5,114 nucleotides of DNA from an uncultured Clostridium sp. (GTDB lineage Bacteria; Bacillota; Clostridia; TANB77; CAG-508). A program made the translations under genes and the position numbers. Below the pieces are notes generated by a model that saw nothing but the letters and a program-made list of their open reading frames with translations, was not told the origin of the DNA and made no database searches. The stretch spans positions 1-5,114 of the forward strand of contig CAMMMI010000106.1 in the NCBI GenBank assembly GCA_946497905.1, in the 5' to 3' direction. This document shows, piece after piece, positions 1 to 5,114 of the stretch. The stretch's first letter is position 1, and the number at the start of each line of letters is the position of its first letter.

Positions 1-1050
1 ATTATTTTTAATAAAAATAAATTGTAAAATATTAATTAAAATTAAAATAATTAAAAATATTATTATTTTTTTATTTAATTTATTTTTTTCCAAATATAAA
101 TTATTATTTTTTTCTAATTTTTTTGAATTTATTTCTTCTTTATTTTTTATTTTTTCGAATTTATTTTCTAAAATATTTTTATTATTATTTTTTATATCAT
201 TTATTTTATTTTTTAATTCATTTATTTTTTCTTCATTTTCTTTTTCTAAATTTTCTTTTAATTTTATTTTCTCTTCTTCAATTTTTTCATTTTCATTAAT
301 TAATTTTATTTCATTCAAAAAATTATTTTCATTTTCTAAAGATGATATTTCTTTTATTAAATTAGTTTTATTTTCTTCTATTTCATACTTTATGTTTACA
401 TATTTTTCTAAATCCTCTTTTTGAGCTTCCAATTCTTCAATTTCTCTATTAACGATATTAATTGGCTTTTCCCTAGACCTTTCTGTTCCTATTTCGTCTA
501 ATTGCCTTCTATTTATTCTGTCAATTGCTATTCTAAATGATACATTATCATCTCCTGTTCCAACTAAGTTTGCAACCTTTTGAATTAATACATTTTGTTC
601 TTGCTTTTTTAGTTTTACAGTTTCTTGATTTACTACGACAGTTGATAAAAACAAATCTTCATCTACAGTTGTCTGCTCATAAAAAAATTCATTTCCTTTA
701 TTTTTATCTATATTAAAATTTTTAGATATATCTTCTTTATTTTCATTGAATATTTTTGGATTTTTTTTCCTAAAATCTCTAAATATTTCGTATTTTTCTT
801 TATTATCTAATTCATATTCTACTTTTCCTGAAAATTCTTCTCCTATCCAGGGTAAATATTTTTCATAATTTGAGTGTTCTTTTCCTTTTTTATTTTTAGA
901 AATTCCATAAAATGAGTCTGTTATAAAGTTTAATATAGTTGATTTTCCTGATTCATTTTTTCCATAAATTAAATTTATATTATTTTGTAAATTTATTTCT
1001 TTATTTTTTATTTTTCCATAACCATTTATTTTTAATTTATTTATTTTCAA
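1..1050 (-). CDS. YhaN/SbcC-like AAA ATPase, N-terminal part (cut by window edge)
   Basis: The frame is open for 350 codons from a TTG at 1050 to the left edge; the C-terminal half (second coiled coil, signature and Walker B) is outside. The start is chosen because GAGGTG lies 8 bases upstream and the protein then begins MKINKLKINGYGKI, the usual opening of this family; an in-frame GTG at 1056 is too close to that site. Residues 30-38 are a Walker A loop, GKNESGKST. Residues 124-142 (FYEQTTVDEDLF to VVVNQ) fit the conserved stretch around the Q-loop. Residues about 202-326 are rich in Lys, Glu and Asn in a coiled-coil pattern. Residues 329-347 are an almost pure Ile/Leu/Phe membrane segment inside the coiled-coil region, a feature known from Firmicute YhaN proteins and absent from classical SbcC. 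By family, it is the ATPase partner of the Mre11-type nuclease encoded just upstream, 40 bases away in the same operon, and acts on DNA ends. The membrane segment suggests a membrane-tethered complex (inference). Family is fairly certain; exact role is not. Confidence 0.88.
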   Translation of the reverse strand, partial: MKINKLKINGYGKIKNKEINLQNNINLIYGKNESGKSTILNFITDSFYGISKNKKGKEHSNYEKYLPWIGEEFSGKVEYELDNKEKYEIFRDFRKKNPKIFNENKEDISKNFNIDKNKGNEFFYEQTTVDEDLFLSTVVVNQETVKLKKQEQNVLIQKVANLVGTGDDNVSFRIAIDRINRRQLDEIGTERSREKPINIVNREIEELEAQKEDLEKYVNIKYEIEENKTNLIKEISSLENENNFLNEIKLINENEKIEEEKIKLKENLEKENEEKINELKNKINDIKNNNKNILENKFEKIKNKEEINSKKLEKNNNLYLEKNKLNKKIIIFLIILILINILQFIFIKNN

Positions 1051-1057
1051 ATTCACA

Positions 1058-1066
1058 CCACCTCTT
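1058..1066 (-). promoter_or_regulatory. Ribosome binding site deciding the TTG start of the ATPase gene
   Basis: The minus strand reads AAGAGGTGG here; GAGGTG matches the 3' part of the anti-Shine-Dalgarno complement and sits 8 bases before the TTG at 1050. No ATG gives a better start, and the GTG at 1056 would have only 2 bases of spacing. Confidence 0.7.
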
Positions 1067-1090
1067 AATTTATTTTTTTATTTATTTTTT

Positions 1091-2164
1091 TTATTCTAAA
1101 GCGTCCAGTCCAACTTCTATAGCTTTTTCGATTATTTCTTTTTGATTTAAATCAATATTTTCTTCATTTAATTTTTTTAACATATTTTTTGCAAATAGTC
1201 CTTTTAGTGTATTATTATTTGATATTTTCTCTAAATCATATGCAATTTTTGTTTTATCTTTTATTTTTATTATTTTTTCATTTATTAGATATTTTAATAT
1301 ATCATATTTATTTATTTCAAAATTTCTATTACCAATTAATATTATTTTTATATACTCATTGTTTTCAAATTTTAATTCATTTATTTTTTCTATTAATTCT
1401 TCTTTAGAATATATTTCTGTTACATCTAATTCTATTTCTTTAAAATTTTCTTCATCTAATTGAATAAATTTTAAATCTAATTTATCCTTTTCTATATCAC
1501 CTATAATCATTCCATGTTTTCCTATCTCATCAAATCCTAAAGAAATAGTGGAACTTGGATATACTATATTAGTATTATAATCTAATTTATGAATATGCCC
1601 TAATGCTATATAATCAAATCCTAATTTTTCTAAATTTTTTCTTTTTAATGGATTATATTCTCTATCATCTATTGTTGCTCCATCCAATGTAGCATGTGTA
1701 ATTAATATATTTATTTTTTCTCTATTTTTTATTTGGATATTTTCTATATCTGAATTAGTACAATAAAAATCATCAAAACCATATCCATAAAAATCTACTT
1801 CATTTTCTTCTACAGTTTCTATATTAGAAGTAAATATTTTTACATTCTCATTCCATTCATATTTATTATAATACGAATTTTTTACATATGGATCATGATT
1901 TCCTGGAGATATAAATATTTTTGTTTCTGGAATTGTTTTAAATAAATTATTTATATATTCTATTGTTGATTGTTTAACATATTTGTGTTCATATAAATCA
2001 CCTGATATCAATAAGTATGGAATATTTTCCTCTTTTACATATTCAATAACTTTTTTAAATGCTTTCCTTTGTTCTAGTCTTCTTAAATCTCCTAATATAT
2101 CTTTATCAGATAAATTTACAAATGCACTATCAAAGTGCATATCTGCTATATGTACAAATTTCAT
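1091..2164 (-). CDS. Mre11/SbcD-type metallophosphoesterase nuclease (YhaO-like)
   Basis: This 357-residue protein has the full set of calcineurin-like phosphoesterase metal ligands in order: D8-x-H10 (HIADMH), G55-D56 (ISGDLYE), G88-N89-H90-D91, H157 (ITHATLDG) and G189-H190-x-H192 (ALGHIH). The start MKFVHIAD is the family norm, and an in-frame TAA six bases upstream rules out a longer form. By family it is a Mn2+-dependent DNA exo/endonuclease that works with an SMC-like ATPase in repair and DNA end processing; the ATPase is the next gene, the same order as yhaO-yhaN in Bacillus subtilis. It is slightly shorter than typical YhaO or SbcD (about 400), with the shortening in the capping/C-terminal part. 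Residues about 240-357 form a Lys/Glu/Ile-rich tail with no recognised domain, probably for partner binding (inference). It is the first gene of its operon, behind a clear promoter. Its DNA is extremely AT-rich. Assignment to the Mre11 superfamily is firm; YhaO rather than SbcD is inferred from the partner. Confidence 0.93.
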   Translation of the reverse strand: MKFVHIADMHFDSAFVNLSDKDILGDLRRLEQRKAFKKVIEYVKEENIPYLLISGDLYEHKYVKQSTIEYINNLFKTIPETKIFISPGNHDPYVKNSYYNKYEWNENVKIFTSNIETVEENEVDFYGYGFDDFYCTNSDIENIQIKNREKINILITHATLDGATIDDREYNPLKRKNLEKLGFDYIALGHIHKLDYNTNIVYPSSTISLGFDEIGKHGMIIGDIEKDKLDLKFIQLDEENFKEIELDVTEIYSKEELIEKINELKFENNEYIKIILIGNRNFEINKYDILKYLINEKIIKIKDKTKIAYDLEKISNNNTLKGLFAKNMLKKLNEENIDLNQKEIIEKAIEVGLDALE

Positions 2165-2167
2165 TAT

Positions 2168-2185
2168 TTACATCATTTCCTCTCT
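2168..2185 (-). promoter_or_regulatory. Ribosome site with start-stop mini-ORF before the nuclease gene
   Basis: The minus strand carries AGAGAGG (2179-2185), 14 bases before the real ATG at 2164, which is long for a Shine-Dalgarno spacing. Between them lies ATG-ATG-TAA (2176-2168), in frame with the gene. The second of these ATG codons has an ideal 5-base spacing from the site but is followed directly by TAA. Ribosomes may initiate there and re-initiate 4 bases after the stop, or the site may simply work at long spacing. Confidence 0.4.
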
Positions 2186-2204
2186 ATTAATATGTAATTA
2201 ATTT

Positions 2205-2224
2205 ATTATAATTAAAGTTATAAT
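2205..2224. repeat. Short A/T inverted repeat in the leader of the nuclease operon
   Basis: The arms ATTATAA (2205-2211) and TTATAAT (2218-2224) are perfect reverse complements around a 6-base centre. It lies between the likely transcription start and the ribosome site, so it could be an operator or a weak hairpin. All paired bases are A/T, and in such AT-rich DNA a 7-base repeat can arise by chance. Confidence 0.25.
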
Positions 2225-2248
2225 CTTTTCATTTTATACCTAAAAAGG

Positions 2249-2277
2249 ATTTTACTACATTTCTTGTCTTTTTTCAA
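2249..2277 (-). promoter_or_regulatory. Sigma-A-type promoter for the nuclease-ATPase operon
   Basis: The minus strand reads TTGAAA (-35, 2272-2277), a spacer of exactly 17 bases, then TAAAAT (-10, 2249-2254). Transcription would start near 2242, giving a leader of about 78 bases before the ATG at 2164. The -35 begins about 31 bases beyond the U-tract of the upstream terminator, so the nuclease-ATPase pair should be transcribed independently of the conjugation operon. Confidence 0.72.
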
Positions 2278-2297
2278 TAGAACACGAAAATATTTTT

Positions 2298-2305
2298 GGT
2301 ATAAT
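2298..2305 (+). promoter_or_regulatory. Possible plus-strand extended -10 element
   Basis: The plus strand reads TGGTATAAT ending at 2305, a perfect -10 hexamer with an upstream TG. No convincing -35 lies 16-18 bases upstream; extended -10 promoters can do without one. A transcript would start near 2312 and run antisense to the coupling-protein 3' end, but would meet the terminator hairpin almost at once. It opens no gene on the plus strand. Confidence 0.25.
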
Positions 2306-2308
2306 CGT

Positions 2309-2348
2309 AAAAAAAAATTATCATTCAAAAATTTCAAATGATAATTTT
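2309..2348 (-). terminator. Rho-independent terminator after the coupling-protein gene
   Basis: The arms 2337-2348 and 2314-2325 are perfect 12-base reverse complements with an 11-base loop, and on the minus strand the stem is followed by a run of T (nine at 2309-2317, partly within the stem). It begins 6 bases after the TAA at 2355. The stem has only one G-C pair, so it is weak by standard rules but normal for a genome this AT-rich. On the plus strand the stem is followed by ATATTTTTAG, so slight two-way activity is possible. Confidence 0.72.
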
Positions 2349-2354
2349 ATATTT

Positions 2355-3911
2355 TTAGTCATCTATTGGACCAAATAATTCATCAAATTTTGCTTCCAAT
2401 TCTTTTTGCAAATCATAATCACTTTCATTATCTTGTGGTAACATTGGTGCATCTTCAAAATCGTTTAAATCTAATGGTAGCTTTTCATCTAATTTTATAT
2501 CTGGTTTTGTTTCAATATTTTCTTCCTTTTTCACTTCTGTTTTTGCTGGTTCTGGAGATTCATCTTCAAATAAATCATCTAAAGATTCTACTTTTAAATT
2601 ATTTACTTGTTTTTCCTCTTTTTCTTCTACATAAGGATTATATGGATTATATTTTCTCCAGTTTCCTCTGTCTATTTCTCCTATATCATTATGACTAATT
2701 TCAAATTCTGCTAATTTTTTTGCCATTGGATGTTTAAAATAGTAGAATTTTTTTGTTTTTACTGGTCTTATACCTTTTACAAATATTATACAGTCATCTA
2801 CATCCATTCTTCTTAGTTCATCAGGTGTCATTAATGCTCTTGCCATTACTTGGTCTGAAACACTTTTTCCTGTTTTCCAGTTTTGTCTATCACGATTTAT
2901 AGATACACTATCTCTTTCTATAGTTTTTTCTCCTAGTTGTTTTGAAAAATATTCTAATGTTTTATATGAGTTACTTCCTAAAAATAAATGTGTATCACAG
3001 TTACCCATTATTGTTTCATATGACTTTTCATAAACTGCTTCTAATTGGTCAACTGTTTGTAATATTACACTAAATGATATTTTTCTACTTCTTGATGTAG
3101 ATATTTTTTTATCAAAATCTGGTATTTTACCTATATTTGCAAACTCATCTAATATGAAAAATGTTTGCTCTTTTAGTTTTCCTCCATTTTGGTCTGCATA
3201 ATCATATAATTGTTGTATCATTTGAGAGAAAAATATTGTTAATAAAAAGTCATATGCTGTATGTGTATCTGATGAGATAACATATACTGCTGTTTTTTTA
3301 TTTCCTATATCCTCAAAATTTATGGTATCTGTTGATGTTAATTCTGCTATTTCTTTTGAGTCAAATTTACCTAGTTTTGATTGTAATGAACTTAGTATAG
3401 AACCATATGTTTTTTCTGGTGCTATTTCTATTGATTTATAATTCATTCTTGCTGGATGGTCATATGGTAATTGACTAATTAATTCTGTTAATAAATTGCT
3501 TCCTCCATTTGTATTTGCTGCTCTTACAAGTTCTGCACAACTTGCCAAATTTTGTTCTTCTTCTGGTCTTGTTGCTATTAAATAATATATTAATGCTTTT
3601 AATAACATTTCTGCCATATCATCCCAATATGGGTCATTACTTCCACTTTCTGATTTTTGCCCTTTTACTATTGTATTTGCTATAACATCTACATCTAATT
3701 CAGATGATATGTGCATTAGTGGATTATATCCATCACTATATTGTGGTCTAACTAAATTTAACACTTTAATATCATATCCATGCTCTCTTAAATAACCTGC
3801 TGTTTTATCATATAATTCACCTTTAGGATCTGTAAATACATATGATCCAAGCATTTGATATGCATTTGGAATTGAGTATGATGCTGATTTACCAGAACCA
3901 GAACCGTCCAA
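2355..3911 (-). CDS. virD4: VirD4/TraG coupling protein, C-terminal ATPase fragment (after frameshift)
   Basis: This frame carries nearly all of the T4SS DNA-transfer ATPase domain. It opens with most of the Walker A loop (GSGSGKS, residues 3-9), then SIPNAY and the family-typical FTDPKGELYDKT at 26-37. Walker B is FFILDEFANIGKIPDFD at 251-267, with D255-E256, followed by STSRSRKISFSVILQ. Residues about 425-518 are an acidic tail rich in Glu, Asp, Lys and Pro, likely disordered. By family, coupling proteins are inner-membrane hexamers that bring the relaxase-DNA complex to the type IV secretion channel using ATP. The TTG at 3911 is only the first possible start codon in this frame; it has no ribosome site and would begin inside the P-loop, so it is not believable as a natural start. 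The membrane anchor is encoded in the adjoining frame (3889-4371). It resembles the CD1115-type VirD4 of clostridial elements. The gene is last in its operon. Confidence 0.9.
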   Translation of the reverse strand: MDGSGSGKSASYSIPNAYQMLGSYVFTDPKGELYDKTAGYLREHGYDIKVLNLVRPQYSDGYNPLMHISSELDVDVIANTIVKGQKSESGSNDPYWDDMAEMLLKALIYYLIATRPEEEQNLASCAELVRAANTNGGSNLLTELISQLPYDHPARMNYKSIEIAPEKTYGSILSSLQSKLGKFDSKEIAELTSTDTINFEDIGNKKTAVYVISSDTHTAYDFLLTIFFSQMIQQLYDYADQNGGKLKEQTFFILDEFANIGKIPDFDKKISTSRSRKISFSVILQTVDQLEAVYEKSYETIMGNCDTHLFLGSNSYKTLEYFSKQLGEKTIERDSVSINRDRQNWKTGKSVSDQVMARALMTPDELRRMDVDDCIIFVKGIRPVKTKKFYYFKHPMAKKLAEFEISHNDIGEIDRGNWRKYNPYNPYVEEKEEKQVNNLKVESLDDLFEDESPEPAKTEVKKEENIETKPDIKLDEKLPLDLNDFEDAPMLPQDNESDYDLQKELEAKFDELFGPIDD

Positions 3912-4371
3912 CTACCAATACATTTACGTTTCCTCTTTTATCAACTGGTAAGTAATTATCTTCTGCCAATATTATTCCTTTTTTTCTATCTAATATTTGG
4001 TATTGTTCCCCTCTTTGACTCCAGTCACTTGAACCATGTTCTATATCTGTATATTCATTTTTAGGTGCTGACCTTACAAAACCTATAAAAAAGAATATTG
4101 AATAAAATATTGTTACTACTAGTAATGTTGAAAAATATGTTTCTATAGCTCCTTCTGTAAAAATCTTTCCCATTGTTCCAAATGGATTAGTAATAGATGT
4201 TGCAAATGTTTGCAAAAAAACTTGTATATTAAATTTTCCATCCATACTAGCCAAATGTGAACTATATGCATATGACGCAACAAATACTATGGCTATTATT
4301 ACCCATAGTATTGCAAATATTATAAAATTCTTTCTGTTTCTTTTTATTGCACCTTCTATTTTGTAATTCAT
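3889..4371 (-). CDS. virD4: VirD4/TraG coupling protein, N-terminal membrane fragment (before frameshift)
   Basis: The ATG at 4371 has AGGTGA 6 bases upstream. The 160-residue product starts with a basic stretch (KRNRKN), then a membrane segment at about 16-37, an external loop at about 38-78, and a second membrane segment at about 80-99. EHGSSDW at 111-117 matches the conserved HGSAxW motif that follows the anchor in VirD4/TraG proteins. This is the family's two-helix N-terminal anchor with a short periplasm-side loop. Residues 148-155 (NVNVLVVG) are the beta strand leading into Walker A; after G155 the frame breaks into RFWFW and stops. As it stands, the product would be a membrane anchor with no ATPase. 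The 45-residue small gene ends 32 bases upstream in the same operon. Confidence 0.87.
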   Translation of the reverse strand: MNYKIEGAIKRNRKNFIIFAILWVIIAIVFVASYAYSSHLASMDGKFNIQVFLQTFATSITNPFGTMGKIFTEGAIETYFSTLLVVTIFYSIFFFIGFVRSAPKNEYTDIEHGSSDWSQRGEQYQILDRKKGIILAEDNYLPVDKRGNVNVLVVGRFWFW

Positions 4372-4377
4372 ATATTT

Positions 4378-4383
4378 TCACCT
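4378..4383 (-). promoter_or_regulatory. Ribosome binding site of the coupling-protein gene
   Basis: The minus strand reads AGGTGA, 6 bases before the ATG at 4371. This supports that start and translation of the gene as a separate cistron after the small upstream gene. Confidence 0.65.
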
Positions 4384-4403
4384 ACTCTTTTGTTTAGCTA
4401 TAA

Positions 4404-4541
4404 TTATCTTTGCTCTTTACTTTCTTTCTGTTCTTTATTTTTCTTTACATTTTTTCCTACTAAAGGAATTTCTAACGTTAAATCTTCCTTTTCCTTAAAA
4501 TCATAATTAAATGTTTTTTCTGGTGGCCATTCTAAATTCAT
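4404..4541 (-). CDS. Unrecognised 45-residue charged small protein in conjugation operon
   Basis: The ATG at 4541 is preceded by AGGGAGGA (4547-4554) with 5-base spacing, the strongest ribosome site in the window, and the frame ends with TAA at 4404. The product starts MNLEWPPEKTFNYDF, has a short middle stretch LTLEIPLVGK (21-30), and ends in a basic, polar tail rich in Lys, Glu and Gln (31-45). There is no membrane segment, signal peptide or cysteine. It lies 13 bases after the preceding gene and 32 before the coupling-protein gene, so it is probably co-translated with them and may be a small partner of the coupling protein (inference). I do not recognise the family. The ribosome site, tight spacing and sensible composition make it likely real despite its size. 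Confidence 0.68.
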   Translation of the reverse strand: MNLEWPPEKTFNYDFKEKEDLTLEIPLVGKNVKKNKEQKESKEQR

Positions 4542-4546
4542 ATTAA

Positions 4547-4554
4547 TCCTCCCT
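4547..4554 (-). promoter_or_regulatory. Strong ribosome binding site of the small gene
   Basis: The minus strand reads AGGGAGGA directly after the TAA (4555-4557) of the upstream gene and 5 bases before the ATG at 4541. Its quality is the main reason for calling the 45-codon gene. Confidence 0.75.
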
Positions 4555-5114
4555 TTAATCCGTAATATTTGGACTGCCTCCTACTAAATTAAATTTATTA
4601 TTTTCTTCTCTTATCTCAAATACAAAATAAGATTTATATGGTTTTAATTTACATTTTCCTTTTACTTCATTTGTATTCTCATCAAAATAAAGTTTAGGCT
4701 TTATCTCTTCTGTGGTTTCTGGATCAATTATAGAGATTGGTCTTTTCAAATTAGGTGTATATATAACATCTCTATATTCTTTTTCTTCTTCAGAATAAAT
4801 AGTATCAAATTTATATGGCATTGGTTTTTTTGATATTTTAATTCTATCTTCGTCTATTATACCATTATTAATAACTACTTTATCTCTTGTAAAAGATAAA
4901 ATAACTATTGGTTTTTCTTTTTCTACCATATCATCTACATAAAATGTCTTTTTTGTTAATTCTCCTACAAATTCTTCTGTAGAATCTAATCTCTCTACTG
5001 TATATTTAGGATATTCATTCAAAAATTCTTTTTCTGTTTTGTTAATTTGATATATAACTGTTTTTACTCCTTTTGGATCTGTTATGCTAAAGTGTTTACC
5101 TTGCATATTGTCCA
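4555..5114 (-). CDS. Unrecognised soluble protein, probable C-terminal part (runs off right edge)
   Basis: The frame is open from the right edge to a TAA at 4555. An ATG at 5106 would give 183 residues, but the few bases visible upstream (GGACAAT) contain no ribosome site and the frame continues to the edge as Asp-Asn, so this is more likely an internal Met of a longer protein. The visible part is acidic, has no membrane segment and a single cysteine. It shows a beta-rich, repeated pattern: FSITDPKGVKTVIYQI near 6-21, RPISIIDPETTEEIKPKLYF near 122-141, and YKSYFVFEI near 157-165. It heads the visible conjugation operon, two genes before the coupling protein. In related clostridial elements that area often holds a small PcfB-like (DUF3801) accessory factor for the coupling protein; I see no sequence match that proves this. 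Function unknown; likely a conjugation accessory protein. Confidence 0.72.
   Translation of the reverse strand, partial: DNMQGKHFSITDPKGVKTVIYQINKTEKEFLNEYPKYTVERLDSTEEFVGELTKKTFYVDDMVEKEKPIVILSFTRDKVVINNGIIDEDRIKISKKPMPYKFDTIYSEEEKEYRDVIYTPNLKRPISIIDPETTEEIKPKLYFDENTNEVKGKCKLKPYKSYFVFEIREENNKFNLVGGSPNITD

Larger units (their letters stand above)
2355..4371 (-). pseudogene. virD4: Reconstructed virD4-like coupling-protein gene, split by +1 frameshift
   Basis: The two fragments at 3889-4371 and 2355-3911 form one gene. The first frame reads NVLVVG and then runs into GRFWFW and TAA; the second reads GSGSGKSASYSIPNA. Deleting one base within GGACGG (minus strand, 3904-3909), most simply the C at 3906 or the A at 3907, gives VVGGSGSGKSAS, the textbook P-loop, and a protein of about 671 residues: two membrane segments, the HGSSDW motif, Walker A, DPKGE, Walker B and an acidic tail. 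There is no long homopolymer at the site, and all other motifs are intact, so the lesion is recent, a sequencing error, or (least likely) a programmed shift. Confidence 0.85.

Noticed and set aside
1..1090. Low-complexity T-rich DNA as non-coding or repeat sequence
   Set aside because: The minus strand gives an uninterrupted 350-codon frame with a clear Walker A loop and family motifs, so the low complexity reflects Lys/Asn/Ile/Glu codons.
939..1407. Plus-strand open frames of 68 and 72 codons
   Set aside because: They are Phe/Leu/Tyr-rich shadows opposite the ATPase and nuclease genes, produced by T-rich complement of Lys/Asn/Glu codons; no ribosome sites.
1983..2201. 72-codon plus-strand open frame overlapping the nuclease start
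   Set aside because: It lies opposite the conserved N-terminus of the nuclease, whose metal-binding motifs prove the minus-strand reading; no ribosome site or homology.
2205..2224. PerR/Fur-type operator
   Set aside because: The half-sites resemble TTATAAT, but the 7-base arms are separated by 6 bases instead of the 7-1-7 layout of PerR boxes, and such A/T repeats are expected by chance here.
2366..2698. 110-codon open frame on the plus strand
   Set aside because: It is antisense to the acidic tail of the coupling protein, has no ribosome site, and its Leu/His/Phe-rich product is what the complement of a Glu/Asp/Lys-rich tail gives.
3909..3911. TTG as a true start of a separate 518-residue protein
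   Set aside because: It begins inside the P-loop, has no Shine-Dalgarno, and the missing N-terminal part is present in the overlapping frame directly upstream.
1..5114. CRISPR array, tRNA, rRNA, insertion sequence or integrase
   Set aside because: No regularly spaced repeats, GC-rich cloverleaf-like segments, terminal inverted repeats or recombinase motifs were seen on either strand.

Overview
The window is very AT-rich, uses the standard genetic code and ends every complete gene with TAA. It encodes proteins of Gram-positive type: a VirD4 coupling protein of the kind found in clostridial conjugative elements, and a YhaO/YhaN-like nuclease-ATPase pair. Shine-Dalgarno sites are strong and purine-rich. 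This suggests a low-GC anaerobic Firmicute (Clostridia or relatives); another very low-GC lineage such as Fusobacteria cannot be excluded. All recognisable genes lie on the minus strand, so the window reads from high to low coordinates.

Right part (about 2355-5114): the tail of a conjugation operon. First comes the C-terminal part of an unrecognised soluble protein that runs off the right edge (4555-5114). Then, 13 bases after its stop, comes a 45-residue charged small protein with a strong ribosome site (4404-4541). Last is a VirD4/TraG-family type IV coupling protein (2355-4371). The coupling protein is split into two frames by one extra base inside its Walker A ATP-binding loop, at 3904-3909. 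Removing that base restores an ordinary protein of about 671 residues. The operon ends in an A/T-stem hairpin followed by nine U (2309-2348).

Central spacer (2165-2354): it holds the terminator, then a good sigma-A-type promoter (TTGAAA, 17 bases, TAAAAT) with a leader of about 78 bases for the next operon. The leader contains a small inverted repeat and an ATG-TAA start-stop placed just before the true start.

Left part (1-2164): a two-gene operon. The first gene is an Mre11/SbcD-type metallophosphoesterase nuclease (YhaO-like). The second is a YhaN/SbcC-like ATPase starting at TTG, with a Walker A loop, a long coiled coil and a membrane segment, cut by the left edge. Together they are expected to form a DNA end-processing complex. 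This pair is far poorer in GC than the conjugation genes, so the spacer looks like the junction between two genomic compartments.

I found no tRNA, rRNA, CRISPR array, transposase or integrase. The items most worth following up are the frameshift in the coupling-protein P-loop, the unrecognised small and partial proteins upstream of it, and the abrupt change from conjugation genes to the nuclease pair.
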